A stretch of 64,000 nucleotides of DNA from Lucifuga dentata (Eukaryota; Chordata; Actinopteri; Ophidiiformes; Bythitidae), in contig VXCM01002074.1 of assembly GCA_014773175.1 (NCBI GenBank), positions 1 through 64,000 on the forward strand, in the 5' to 3' direction. Below the pieces are notes generated by a model that saw nothing but the letters and a program-made list of their open reading frames with translations, had not been told where the DNA came from and made no database searches. The position numbers and the translations under genes are program-made. Each line of letters opens with the position of its first letter. Position 1 is the stretch's first letter. Below, piece by piece: positions 35,157-47,402 of the stretch.

Positions 35157-35358
35157 AATCTAACAATACTGTAGATGACTTATGGAAATGTTTATGACAT
35201 ACCCTTTGCAATATGTATTATTATTCTGGCTGCTGCTTGTGTGAGAGATAAGAGCCAGGCGCTTGTAATGGGATCCTGTCTGTTGGGAGAAGATGGAGGA
35301 AATCGCTGGGAGCAGGAATGTGCTTGACTCGCTTGTTTGGGTCAGTGAAGGAAGTCCC

Positions 35359-35359
<1 letters not shown>

Positions 35360-35398
<39 letters not shown>

Positions 35399-35402
35399 CG
35401 TG
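35360..35402. repeat. (GT)n microsatellite
   Basis: About 18 GT units ending TACGCGTGTGTG. Confidence 0.95.
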
Positions 35403-38400
35403 TGTGCAAGCATATCTTTGTGTGTCCAAAACTGTGTTTCCCCTGCAATAGAAAAACTGAAATGTGATATGAATATCCTCTCCATTCTTCCATGAAAGTA
35501 CCTGAAAATACCCTTGAAAGGGCCCCATTTAGGCTTGTTCCCAGACAATACAGTACAATGCCCGTGATGACAAGCTAACTGGGTGAGGAAATAGCCTTGG
35601 TAGGGCCAACATAAAAGCAGAATATTCTGGAAGTCACAGGAGGATTTATGGAAGCAAATGGTCTGTTTCTAACATTCAGTAGAGCATTCATTAGAGCTGT
35701 GTGTGTGGAGTGTTTTTGTGTCTGTGTGTGGCGTGTGTCTATGTGCGGTGTGTGACATGCTGACCCTCTTCACTGTATATGTACCACACTCTGTGATGTG
35801 CTAGATGTGTGAATTGGAGCCTTGCCTAGCCTGTCAATCAGATGAAGAGATCATTAGAGGTGTCACACTCCAATCTCTCATTTCTCTAATCAGTTGTCAA
35901 ACAACACCAGCTTCTTCATGTGCCTTGTTCAGTTGCCACATACAAGTGCACGAGCTGAAGCTGAAGACACAAAGGCATTGAATTTTGTTCAGGTGTCTTA
36001 TCCATCCAGGTTTTCAGTAGGCACCACTATGTTCTCTCTGTCCATGTGTCTCTAGTCAGAAGATGACTCCATCTTAGGGTCCATATGGACTCCATGTTGG
36101 ATCCAAGTGGGTCTCTAATGGTGGGGGAGGTGGCAATTAGCACTACATTTGCTGAGGATGGCATAGAACCAGAGACCTGTCACCCTCTGTTTCACAGCTC
36201 TGTCGTTGAGGACATGCATGTGTATGCAGGTGCATGAGTTTGTGTGCGTGCATGGATGCATGTCACGATGCATGAAGGAGGAAGAATCATATCAATGCAC
36301 CTGTTCCGCAGCAGGGAGTGGAACAGCTTCACTAAGACAAAGTCTGTGCATGTGTATTTTTGTCTATGCAAGGGGTAGGACAGGGTGTAGCGATGGCATG
36401 TTGTGTGTGATCAGAGGCATAACAGCATCTAATGCATGTGGTTACTTGTAATCAATGTTACTGCAGGTCTCTTGGGATATGCTAATGCATTCTAAAATGC
36501 TAATGTATTTTAGTGCCAAACCCAAAGTTGCATAATATGAGTGAATGAGTGATCATACATACAGTCACAATGAGATGGAAATCTGCTTGAGGAAAGTCAC
36601 ACTGTATCTTGGGGAAAATGGAATTATTGCATGACTGCTGGCATATGGATTCTTAGGTGGCAGCGCAGCATTGTGTAAATTATTTGATCATAGTTTAAAA
36701 GACCCTTTGATCTCTGCAATGAAGGACTGATGTGACACAAAATGGCTGATGGCCTGTTGAAGCAGACGAGGGAACTGTATCTATAGGAGGGTGGCCACAG
36801 TAGCCAGTGGAGACTGGGGATTGCACGTCCCTGCTTTCAAAGCCTCCTTGATCACAGGACACAGGTGGATCTGGTCATTTGAGAATGAGAACAGTAAAGC
36901 AGATGAGGTGCCCCAGTCTCTTGCTTTGTCTTGCTCTAACATTTAGATGTGTGTGTGTGTGTTTTTGCATACTTGATTTTGCATAAGGTGATGCGGCAGC
37001 GTGAAAAAAGATAGTGTGTGTTTTTATGTTTAATGTTTGGTCACCACTGGACTTGTTTCTTTTGACTAGCCTTGCTTTGCCGGACATCAGCAGTGACGCA
37101 GTGAGTCATTTGAATGTTGGCAATGTCCCTAGGAAATCTCTTTTCTGTCCTCTGCTTTGCCTGTGTTTAGTCCAGGCAGACCCAAACACACTCATGATTA
37201 ACACACAAAGGCTCTGCTTTATACACTGTCTGTATTGCTGGAGTCCATGTTAAATAGTTCTTTACAATTTATTTTCTGTTGTTTTCTTGTGCTGCTCAGT
37301 TCGCCTTTGTTAATAATCCTACCACCTCTATCTCTCTCTCTCTCTTTCTTCTTCCTTTTAAATTAAATATTAAAATTACAGGTTATGTAACATGCTGGAT
37401 GACTTCGTATTCATAGATGATGACTTCCGACAGTTGCCCACATTTCTGGAATTAGCTTTGTGTAGCAAGTGTGTGCACTAATGCATAAAAGTGCACTTTT
37501 GTGTTTGTGTGTGTCTGTGAACACGCATGCTAATGACAGCTGACAGGGCCCACACTTCTGAAATTAGCCATGCTGTCTGGCCTCTGGGGAAAGCATGGAT
37601 GTTCAGATACAGTAGAGGCGTTAATGCTACAATCCCTGCTTCCTTCCCTATAAGATCCAACTATCCCAATCCCTTCCCCATGGCACACAGTCAGTGTGAA
37701 CTTATCCCACAAATGATAATGACAAAGGGAATCAAAAACTGAGCCTAGCACCATTTCAATGTTTATCATGGAAAAGTTTTTCCCTTTCTAGTCTTTGAAG
37801 ACAGCTTGCAAATAGGAAAAGGATGAAAATATTTTGCCTCTACTTCATATTTGCAGATTTTCTTGCAGCATACGTGCTGTTGCTTTGTGATAGAGTTTCT
37901 TTGTTGTACTGAGTTGCCTACAAAATATTTACATTCAGCATCTTCACTCTCAGCAGTAGAGTAGTGGAGAGAGTGTTGTCAGCAGTTTTAGTACAAGCCA
38001 CATGATTATTTTGATGTGATTATCGATTGATCGGTGTTGTCTGCACGGTCAACATGGATTTTTTTGAAGTATATACTGTACGTCAGCTATGTTGTGTGCC
38101 TGAGTGTTTATGACTGTGTGTGTGTGGGACTGAATAAATGAAGTAATGAAAGGGTCCCCATTTAACTCAGGCTTTATAAAAAAGAAGTTAATGAGTTCCT
38201 CTTGTCTGACTCTCATTTTTCCTCACCTCACCTTTTATTCTGAGCTCCATCTCTTTTATCTTTTTTATATCCCTCTTGCTCATGATGTTTCCTGAAGTAG
38301 TTGAGTAGTTACACATCCCAAACTCTGTTACCCTTTTCTCTGCCATGCTAGCTGTCGAGTTCCTCGTTCCTTGTACCTTTATCACTGTCTGCAAGTCGGA

Positions 38401-39570
38401 TCTTTATGTTAATTCAAGCAGATCCATCTGACTAATGCTGATCACAGATGTTGTGCGCTGTCCCTAGTGTTGGTGTGCTCTTGGGACAAAGTGCAGCTCG
38501 TGACCTGGCTCGCTTGCAAGATAGTGCTCCAGTCCTGCAGCATCAATCTGCTTGTCCTGCTGCAGAGGCAGGAAGAGGACAGCAATATGAACACACACCA
38601 TTTTGTCATTGCATACTCTGTACAGCTGCTTCTCTGTCATGGCCAGTGGAGGAAACACATAAGTACACATTCAAGCATGCATACATGCACCGATACACAG
38701 AAATGAGACCAGTGCTCTGCTTTTCATGAAAACAACAACTTAGAACAGCAGGTATGGCATGAGAATAAAAAGGATTCGCTCATTCTTCACAGTTTCTCTT
38801 TTTTTTCTCTCCCCTTCTCATCTCCTGCTAGATTTATTTGAGCCATACATAAATGAATGCAGATCTACCCCTATGTAGCACAATGAGAGTTTGAACCCAA
38901 TATATTCCATGTCATCTGATTTCATTCCAGTCTTTGTACTGGAAGCTTTCCTTCTTACTCCCGCTGACTGTAGCCATCTGGGTTTTTGATCCACTGGAAA
39001 TACTCTTGACAGCCCCATTTGAGAGGCCAAAGGAAGCAAGATGACATTGTATTGGGGCAAATCCATAGGAGGGACATGTGGGGGGGGGTGCTACCAGAAG
39101 TCTGAGAGTCTTTCTTCAAAGGAAGGGGGCTACTGTAGCAGCCTGGAAGAGCTATGGAGTGTGATTTGAGTGACATGGAATGCTGGTGGATCCTCATAGG
39201 ACAGGGTGAGCTGACACATTTGTGGCACAAAGCCAAATCAAGTCTGATTTACGCCACCCTGTATCTAGAAGGAGGCCTGTCCAGTCACCCACACATTACA
39301 GAAGATGTATTGTGAGGGCTAGTGCAGTATCAAAAGACAATCATTCACACACAGACATACACGAGCACACAGACATGCACACACACACTCACACACAACA
39401 GAAGATCTATAGTGAGAAGGCTCAGTATCTGTGTTCACAAATTATAACTGCTCATCTTTAACATATACAGTATAACTTTCTCTCACAGACAGCCACATAA
39501 CCTCAAGCTGTCTCCTCTGAGAGATTTTGCTAAGAAGAAGCCATTACTGCAAATAAAACTACCTTGTTGG
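35403..39570. other. Intronic, no recognised gene
   Basis: Unique-looking sequence with short TG patches (35700-35760, 36950-36963). No supported gene or element. Confidence 0.45.
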
Positions 39571-39599
39571 CTCGGCTCTCATCCAAGATGAGAGCCGAG
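39571..39599. repeat. Perfect 13-bp-arm hairpin with 3-nt loop
   Basis: CTCGGCTCTCATC (39571-39583), loop CAA, then GATGAGAGCCGAG (39587-39599). Perfect pairing with a minimal loop suggests a local snap-back (template-switch) duplication. Confidence 0.85.
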
Positions 39600-40178
39600 G
39601 ATGTTTTGGATGTTGGATGTTTTGACTGTATGTTAAACATTTACTAAACTCTCAACATGCTCTCCATAGCATTAATGTGGGTGCAGACACAACAGCAATA
39701 AAGTTCAGAGAAACAGAAGGCTGAATACTGCAACAAAGTGAGATATGATGTGATAGGAGATGTGAGTGGCAAACCAAGAAAGATACAGAACATTTTAAAA
39801 TAAAATATAGGGGCAAAAAAGTAAGTGATGGCAGAAGGGAAGATTGATAGAAGAAAAGAATTGGTCATCCATGGAGAAATTGAGGGCAGCGATTTAGCAG
39901 AGAGGAGATGAGGCAATGTCATCCTCATTGAATAGCTATTATAAAGCTCAGGTGGGTAGATGTGTGACAGGGTGGGTGTATTAAGGAATTCTTTAACACA
40001 CCTTCATAAACTTCTTTCCAGGTGGACAGATAGAGAATTTTCTTCAGTTACACACCATTGGGTTTAGTTATTTCTAAAGCTGCATCAGCCTTTTCTCTGC
40101 AGTCAGGTAGAGGATGAGCTATGAATCACCAACAACTCCTTAAAGTCAATGAATAAGTAAAGAGAGTAGTAAGAGAGC

Positions 40179-41104
40179 TAGGGTTGGACGATATAAACAA
40201 TATAAAGTTGTATCGTGATATAAAAAAATCTTCGATATAAAAATGAAGATGTCAATATAAAATCGATAGAAAATAGTGCTTGAATACAGGAAGTTAATGA
40301 CAGGTCAAACAGCCAATAGCGTGTCAGAACTGAACAAACTAGCCAATCAGTTGGCAGTCTCATAATAACAGCCTGCTCACTTCCTCAAAGCAGCATCTTG
40401 CTAAACGCCGGTGAATGCAGCGCAGCCCGTGTGGTGATATGTGAGAAAGTCAAAGATGTCAGAAAGCGATGAAACTCCAAAGGAAAAAAAAAATCTAATG
40501 ATGACTAAGAAAGGAAATCAGCGCTGACGAAGCACGGCTGTAAACAAACTTCTTTTACCGTCTGAAGCGCTGCCATCAGTTTAGCGCACAGAGTGCAGCC
40601 TCCTTACAGGGTCACACAGCAGCTGCTTCAAACCTGTCCCCTGGGACACAGCAAAGCCCTCGAAGGTAATGCTCATTTTTGTTTTTCGTTTTCCAATTTC
40701 AAAATGAAAATCAATTGGCCATTAAGTACAGGGACCCAAACTACCATACAGTCTGCTTTTTCTGCTGTGGAACCATACAAAAAACAAACAAACAAACAAA
40801 AAAAAAAAAAAAAAANAAAAAAAAAAAAAAAAAACATGAAGACATTGTGCGTGCTGTAGCTTTTTCTTTATTGGAAAAGATATGATGCCACTGCAGACTG
40901 TTGAAAAAGAGGGATTTTCAGTTCATTTTCAGTTGGTTACTTTTTATGTTCAAAACATGCATAAAGAAATTGTTAAAATAAATTTTAAATTCAAGGCACT
41001 TGAAATGCAGTAGAATCTTTGCCATATCGCGATATATATCGATATCGATCAATATTAAAAAAAAAAATATCGTGATAAAAACATTTTCATATCGCCCAGC
41101 CTTA
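40179..41104. mobile_element. hAT-like non-autonomous DNA transposon with 8-bp TSD
   Basis: The inverted ends TAGGGTTGGACGATAT and (complement of the right end) TAAGGCTGGGCGATAT are followed on both sides by AT-rich TATCGTGATA-type sequence. The flanking 8-mers AAGAGAGC (40171-40178) and AAGAGAGT (41105-41112) differ at one base, fitting hAT 8-bp duplication. The interior has ATGTCAGAAAGCGATGAAAC, which could be a relic of a transposase N-terminus, but the frame stops quickly. A poly-A join with N at 40816 lies inside, so the 926-bp length is approximate. Confidence 0.8.
40798..40834. repeat. Poly-A with single N (assembly join)
   Basis: An A run on both sides of N at 40816, preceded by short AAAC units. 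It lies inside the hAT-like element. Confidence 0.7.
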
Positions 41105-41112
41105 AAGAGAGT

Positions 41113-43549
41113 TTTGTATTTTCTTCAAACACTCAGAATGTATTATCTGTTTAGCAACGCGATTCTGCAACATTTAATACACTTATTACAAAGGGTTAAG
41201 CACAAACTGTAGCACTGTGGCATCCCCTAATACCCCACTAATCTCTCTGCTCATTTAGGAAGCCCTTAAACTTGCACACAAACACATAAGACCCAACGTA
41301 AACATTCTAATTAGTGGTGGAGTTGACAGAGGGTTCCTTGGCTGGGGCCAGCTGGCTGGGGCCGACTGTCTGATCTATAGGTCTCTAGTTTGCCAAGCCC
41401 ACATGTTTTACTTTGTCTTACAACGTGAGTAGTACAAGTCAGGTTGAAACCCGCGGCTTTTGACAAAACAACTGTTATGCATGAACCTACAAACGAAACT
41501 AGACATATATGTTTTTATCCGCACATATTCATACACAATTTCAGCTTTCCTGTCTCGTTCTTATTCATTTATACTCCCTCTTTTATATACACACACACGC
41601 ACACGCACATTCACAAATTAATTATGGTTGGCACAGCAGCAGCAGCCTCATTCTAATAAATCTCTCCATTATCTAAAGTGATTGGTGGATGCAGCAACTC
41701 ATTTTCTATCTTGGAGTTGAGGCCAGTGGAAAGTTGGATATTAACCCCTTACTTCATGTCTTGCCATATAACAGCTTTTGTGTTTTGTGTGTGCCAGTAA
41801 AGAAAAAGGTTATAGAGAAATGACAATACATGTTTTGTAGAGAATAAGTTATGCCAACATCAGAAATCCTCTTACATAAGTATTCCATGTGACTGTCCAA
41901 AACTGCATTACTTTATGTATGACATGCGATAAGAATCATTTTTCAATAGCTGTGGGTGAAACTTAAATCATTTAACAGACATCCTATTTCATGGCTGCTA
42001 CTCTTACCCTGCCAGCGACATTTACCTCACGCCTGGGTGATCCACAGTGGCCATTTTGTATCATAAAACAATCAGCAGGCATAAGTCAACATTGTGCAAA
42101 GTGAAGAGTTGTACCTGCCAGGAAAAAAAAAGTACTCATCTGGGGTTTATTATGGAGTCTTTGGCTGGAGTGTGGATGTTGTACCCCACTAGCTGGCCTG
42201 CTTTACACACTGAATGTAGTCTGGTGAAACTGACTCAGTTCCAATACATAGATTGGTGACCCAGAAATCTGTCATTTTGAGTCATAACAGTGTTTTGGCT
42301 GAGACTAAGTAGAGACCTATATGTGGGTCCGTTTCCTGTTCCTGTTCCATACATGATGACATCACAAATGTCAAGGGAGCCATTGGAGCACCTGTGTCCC
42401 ATCTCCATGACAAGTGAGCTCAAGGCCTTTGGGTGATGGAATACGCATAGATGAGGCAGGCCTACATACACATGGACACATGCACACATATGCGCACACG
42501 CAAGTTAAAAAAAGACTTTGAGGCCAAATAAATCACACAACATGGAGTCTGGGGTGAGAGCCCCTGATGAGATATAGAGCCTACAGAAATAGGCCATCAC
42601 GGACCCCATTCCTCCTCGCCAGCACCAGAGTTAATGGCTTTCACATCTCCGGGAGCCTCTCTGACTCTTTCTGTGTTAGCAGGTTTGTCTTTGTTATCTT
42701 ACAGCTGTTATGTTTGTTCTACCAATCCCATCCTCTCTGTTGGACAGCCACTATTAACTGCTGCTCTGTGCTCAACACCATGGCCTAATGTATGCATTTC
42801 TACATTTTAGATTACAGTATTTGTTAGCAGCAAACAAAGGGCCCATTTAAGTGCCTCATTTGCTCCAGGACCATGTTGCTTAGTCTAAATTGAAAGAAAG
42901 AGCTGTGATTGCACAGAAGACAAGAGGAACTCAGAAAGACAGGAAAAATCAAGACAGGAGTGAAGATAAGAGAAGGGAAGGAGGGTGACTTCTGTAGTTT
43001 TGTTGGCAGAGAGTCAAGTGAGTTTACTGAGTCAGAATAATTTGACCTGAGTATCGTGGGCTGAAATGTGTGCATGTACTCTGTGTATTTGCACATCTAT
43101 ATTTGCTTTTGCACTATATCCCTGTGTATGTTTCTCCATGCTAGAGGCTCCCAATGACTTTTCTGAGTGACTCAACACCTTTCATGTCAGTTTTTATATA
43201 ACAGTTGATTCAGGCTACTCAGAACTACCGACTGGCATGGGACAAAGTGACTTATGACCCGATCAACTGTGGCAGTCTGATAGAAGTGAGTTTTAGTACA
43301 GACAGTGAGTTTTTCAAAATATGCTCCTGAATGTGCTATGAATACACAGACTCCAACTACCAGTGAGGTCTTGGACAGTAATAGACAGAAATTTTAAAGT
43401 AGATCTTAAGGAGGACAGAAGTAGATGGCATTGTGTATTAACCAATTATATGAAGACAGGGTGTCTTTTTCAAGGACACATACATGGGTTACATTTGGAA
43501 CGTACACACACATATACACAGCTGCTATTCATCCAGTTCCAAATATGGG
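41113..43549. other. Intronic, no recognised gene
   Basis: No coding signal or clear mobile element supported. Confidence 0.45.
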
Positions 43550-43564
43550 GTTGCCAGGGGCAAC
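43550..43564. promoter_or_regulatory. Palindromic RFX-type X-box (GTTGCC-AGG-GGCAAC)
   Basis: Perfect inverted half sites GTTGCC and GGCAAC with a 3-nt spacer, an almost ideal X-box. It sits in sequence of mixed complexity (about 43540-43640) that could be an enhancer. Motif evidence only. Confidence 0.4.
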
Positions 43565-43829
43565 ACAGACCCTACAGCATCCTCACGCTGACTGTTTGCC
43601 AAGCAGCCCGGTATGCAGCACTATTACCCTCATCATTGCAACATAATCAGCTGCAGATGAAGCTGCCACTAAATCGAGACAGCCTTCAAGGCACAATTAG
43701 AAATGTTAATTAAATGTTGCTCCATTTTGCATTGGCTTGACACATAATACAAACTATTAGTTAGGGCTGTGCTCCGTGAGCTTTCTCTCCACTCCGTCAT
43801 TGATAATGTGTAGCAGACATATTCCTTAG

Positions 43830-43955
43830 GTCAGGGCTCGGCAACTGCACATGACAATTTTACTGAGCTGTGTAATTAGCAAAAATAACCAGGAGATGAT
43901 CTGGTTGGAATGGAAACCTGCATTGTCTCAGGTCCTGGAGATCCAGATGTTGTTT
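43830..43955. mobile_element. Degenerate MITE-like repeat (GGTTGGAATGGAAACCTGCA)
   Basis: The segment CTGGTTGGAATGGAAACCTG is the complement of the core found at 9082-9231. The left edge CAGGGCTCGGCAACTGC resembles hAT-type termini (CAGGGGTCGGCAACC type). The copy is decayed and its edges are uncertain. Confidence 0.4.
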
Positions 43956-46019
43956 CAGTATATTTTGAAGTTTATGAGAAAATAAGATATCCATTCACAT
44001 AACATAACAATATCTCCAATGTATATTTGTATGCACATCCTTTTTAATGTCATTTGAACTATATTAGGTTATTACTGTGTAATGCTGCTTATACCTAAAT
44101 GCATTGTGTTGGTAAAACATATTACCTTGGTTTGGACAGTGTAGCCTTTTGCTGCATGATTGAAACACTAAAGTTTATAGTCTTTGTGTGTATATGTGGG
44201 TATGTACAAAATAGTCGTATCAGGGTGTGTGTCTGCAGATTAGTTTAAGTGCCTTCAGAGCCACTCAGCATTCCTACTGAAAGCACTAAGGATTCAAAAT
44301 GTTGGGTGGCCATTTTTGAGTGTTAATAGAACTACTACTGGCAAATAGAAATAGTACCCTCTCTCCAAGACCACATTAAATGCATGTTTGTGAGCATGTG
44401 TAGTTGATCAAGCATGCAAGAGTGTGACTGGACTGAGAGGGTTATTCTGCTCTTGAGTAGTGTTTGGCTCAGCAAGATGTCTGAAAATGAATCCATATCT
44501 CAAACCAACTGCTATGAAAAAGAATGCAAAGACCTCAGCTCTAAATGGATTAGACAGATTGGACCATCTAATACCCTTTTATTAGATGCTGCCAGTCTTC
44601 ACCCATCATCTGTGAAAGACTGCTTGCTTTGCTGTTTCAGTCCCACAAAGGCTCAGCAAGAGTGCACCGTGTGTGTGTGTGTGTGTGTGTGTGCGTGTGT
44701 GTGTGGCTGGTCTGATTTTAGTTTGCTCAACTAAGAAGGAAGCAGGAGACTGATAGGAGAGAGTGAAGGGGATTACAAGATAACTCAATTTAGACTGCTC
44801 CTAAAACAGGTTTGCTTCAAACAGGTGTGTGTTATCCTTCTCCAAAGTGGGAAAAAACACTCAGCCATGTGGTACGTGTGTGTGTGTAAGAGAGAGTCCA
44901 TGTGTAAGAGAAACAGACAAAGACAGAATATGTTTGTGTGTTTTTCATGTGTGAGCTCCAAAAGCTTGTTATTGTAAACAGGATTAGAGGAAGCACGGAT
45001 GGACTGTTCACAGTAAATTATACTGCATTATAAAGCGTTGTACCACCCACACACATTTTACACCTACATTGAAGCCCCATAGTGACTACACACACACACA
45101 CACACACACACTGCATACGCATACACAGAGACACCCACACTCAAACACACACAGCTGCTGAAGACAGTGTGGGTTGGATTGGGGATATATAGCCAGGGCG
45201 CCAGAGGTTTGTATGATGTGTGAATTCTTTTCCAGCTCTAATCCACCCATTCCTGTTGGCATGAAAGACGAGGATTAACAGACGAAAGGTGAACATGGAG
45301 AAAAGGCAGGGCTGGAAAAGAACACAAGAAAGGAGAGATAGTGCTCTGGAACCTCTGCAGGATTCTTCCCCTGCTGCTGTGGTGAATGCAGATGAGCAGT
45401 CTTTTGTATGAAGTTAAATCCTCTTATTGATCAGCAGATGAGGTGCTGTCCTCATACCTTCTTTAAATTACAAAACTTTGGAGAGTTGATTTCTCTCAGC
45501 AGTCTGTTTGGGATTTGAATATCTCAGCAGATTAGCAAATTAATGTGATAAAAGTAAAGAAATTTGATAAGTCGGCACACTACCTGAATGTGTCATGGCT
45601 TAAGAACCTAATTTTAACATGTTCCAGTTTCTTTATTTAACTGTCGTCTGTGTGTGCCAAACATTTATGATTTCCTTTTATTGAGCAAGCGTTATGAGAC
45701 TCATAAGTAAAAAGACTCTTCTGTCTGTAATATAGCACTACACGAGATGCTCACATCTATCCCACAATGAAAATGTATATTCACTGCCTCGAGAAGAGCG
45801 TATCTGTCTCTCTCTCTCTACCTTGATATATCCCTCTTAAGTTTTACATCATTAAAGGATGATGCTATCAAGGTTATTCTCTTTCAGCATTATCCGTTGT
45901 TGGAATATATTAGACTTTTCTTTGTGCCTCATTTTTGAAAAGATGACACAAAAACAGCAGTTTACAAATGGAAGAATCACTGCTGGCTATTTTTGGATAG
46001 CTACTTGCCCATGACAAAT
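43956..46019. other. Intronic, microsatellites only
   Basis: A GT run lies at about 44669-44705 and an AC run at about 45091-45110. No exon supported. Confidence 0.45.
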
Positions 46020-46062
46020 AGAAGTACTTTTTTAAAGCTCGAGGCTTTAAAAAAGTACTTCT
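46020..46062. repeat. Perfect 19-bp-arm hairpin with 5-nt loop
   Basis: AGAAGTACTTTTTTAAAGC (46020-46038), TCGAG, then the exact reverse complement (46044-46062). This is the longest perfect short-loop palindrome I found in the window. It is probably a snap-back duplication; no known element was recognised. Confidence 0.9.
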
Positions 46063-46635
46063 CTCTGTCTTGTGTAGGAATTCATTCAAGCCCTCTGGTG
46101 TGGCATTGTTTTGATAGGCCTTCCAATCTCAGCAGGTGTGCTGTAAAAAATTACCCTACGGACTGGACAGAGATTTGCATCAGTGCATGAAAAACTGCTC
46201 TGGTGAGCTTGTTATCTGAGCAACCATTGTGGAAAATTGAAGGTTGGATGCTGTTAGCCTACTTTGTGTCCAAGGCCTCATCTGTCTGCTGGTAGACTGA
46301 GGTTCAGCAGACATAAAAATAACACAAAAATGTGTTAACAAAGGAGCGAGAGGACCACCATCTGGTGCAAAATGCAAGCCAGAGAGGAAGTTATTGATTT
46401 AGGAATGCCAATTAAGACTGTACATAAAATTATAATCTGAATAGTAACTGGCCTCTAGACAGTGGCTATCTTTACACACAGCATGTGTCATGCTGATTAG
46501 CTAATTTTAGCATTATATTATGGACATGTGCTGTTAAAGATGAAAGACCTACTGTGAGCTGTACTCATACCTTCCTGCCTCCCTCTGTAGTGAAGGTCTG
46601 TTTGTGGTGTGTGTATGTATGTATGAGAGAGTATG

Positions 46636-46671
<36 letters not shown>
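46636..46671. repeat. (GT)n microsatellite
   Basis: About 17 GT units after a TGTATGTATGTATG stretch. Confidence 0.9.
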
Positions 46672-46673
<2 letters not shown>

Positions 46674-46937
46674 GCATGCGAGCATGTCTAAATGGTTTCC
46701 TTTCAACAACAAAACAAAGTTAATTGCTTCAGTTACTGATATTAATTGCAAATTACCCACCATTGGTTCTCTGTGACTCTCAATTTGGAGTCCTGTGAGT
46801 TCATACCTCAACTCTGTGCTGTTTTGTTGTTGTTGTTGTTGTAATGCTTATATTAATATAGGTATTCTCTCACTTTCTCCCCATCTCTCTCTCTAACACA
46901 CATACAAACATGTAACACAGTCACAAATCTCAGATGT

Positions 46938-47320
46938 CATAGATAGATAGATAGATAGACAGATAGATAGATTATAGATAATTTATTGTCCTTTCGGAAA
47001 TTCTTTCTGTGCTTGGGCCAACTTACAGACAATTACATAAAAACATGACAACATCACAAACAGCACACACATCATAATCAGTGCACCATAATACAAAACA
47101 TTCACAATTATTCGCACCAAAAACAGAGAGAAATCCTCCTCTACCAGTCCCAGCCCCCCCCACCACCACCGATCCAAACATCATATCACATGGTTTTACT
47201 CACCCAACCAATACTGGTGGATATAAAATAATTACTGGCATGATTGGTTCAAAAACGCAGAGCCCTGTACCTTCCACTGATGGTTGTATATATTGGTAAT
47301 TTTGGAGTTTGCTTTTGTCA
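46938..47320 (-). mobile_element. Possible retroelement 3' end with (ATCT)n tail, minus strand
   Basis: Read on the minus strand, a non-coding segment ends in GGACAATAAATTATC followed by a (TATC)n tract (46938-46980 in plus orientation). A poly(A)-signal-like AATAAA beside a simple tetranucleotide tail is typical of several fish LINE or SINE 3' ends. No reading frame or TSD was established, so the 5' boundary is a guess. Confidence 0.3.
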
Positions 47321-47379
47321 CCTTGGTCTGTCTTTGCTCTGTATGTATAGAATTGTATTTAATTGAGCATGTTATTGGT

Positions 47380-47402
47380 TGGACAAGTCTGTGACTTGTC
47401 CA
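47380..47402. repeat. Perfect 10-bp-arm hairpin with 3-nt loop
   Basis: TGGACAAGTC, loop TGT, GACTTGTCCA. Confidence 0.8.

Noticed and set aside
46020..46062. Rho-independent terminator
   Set aside because: The hairpin looks like one, but the window is vertebrate nuclear DNA, where such terminators do not operate.
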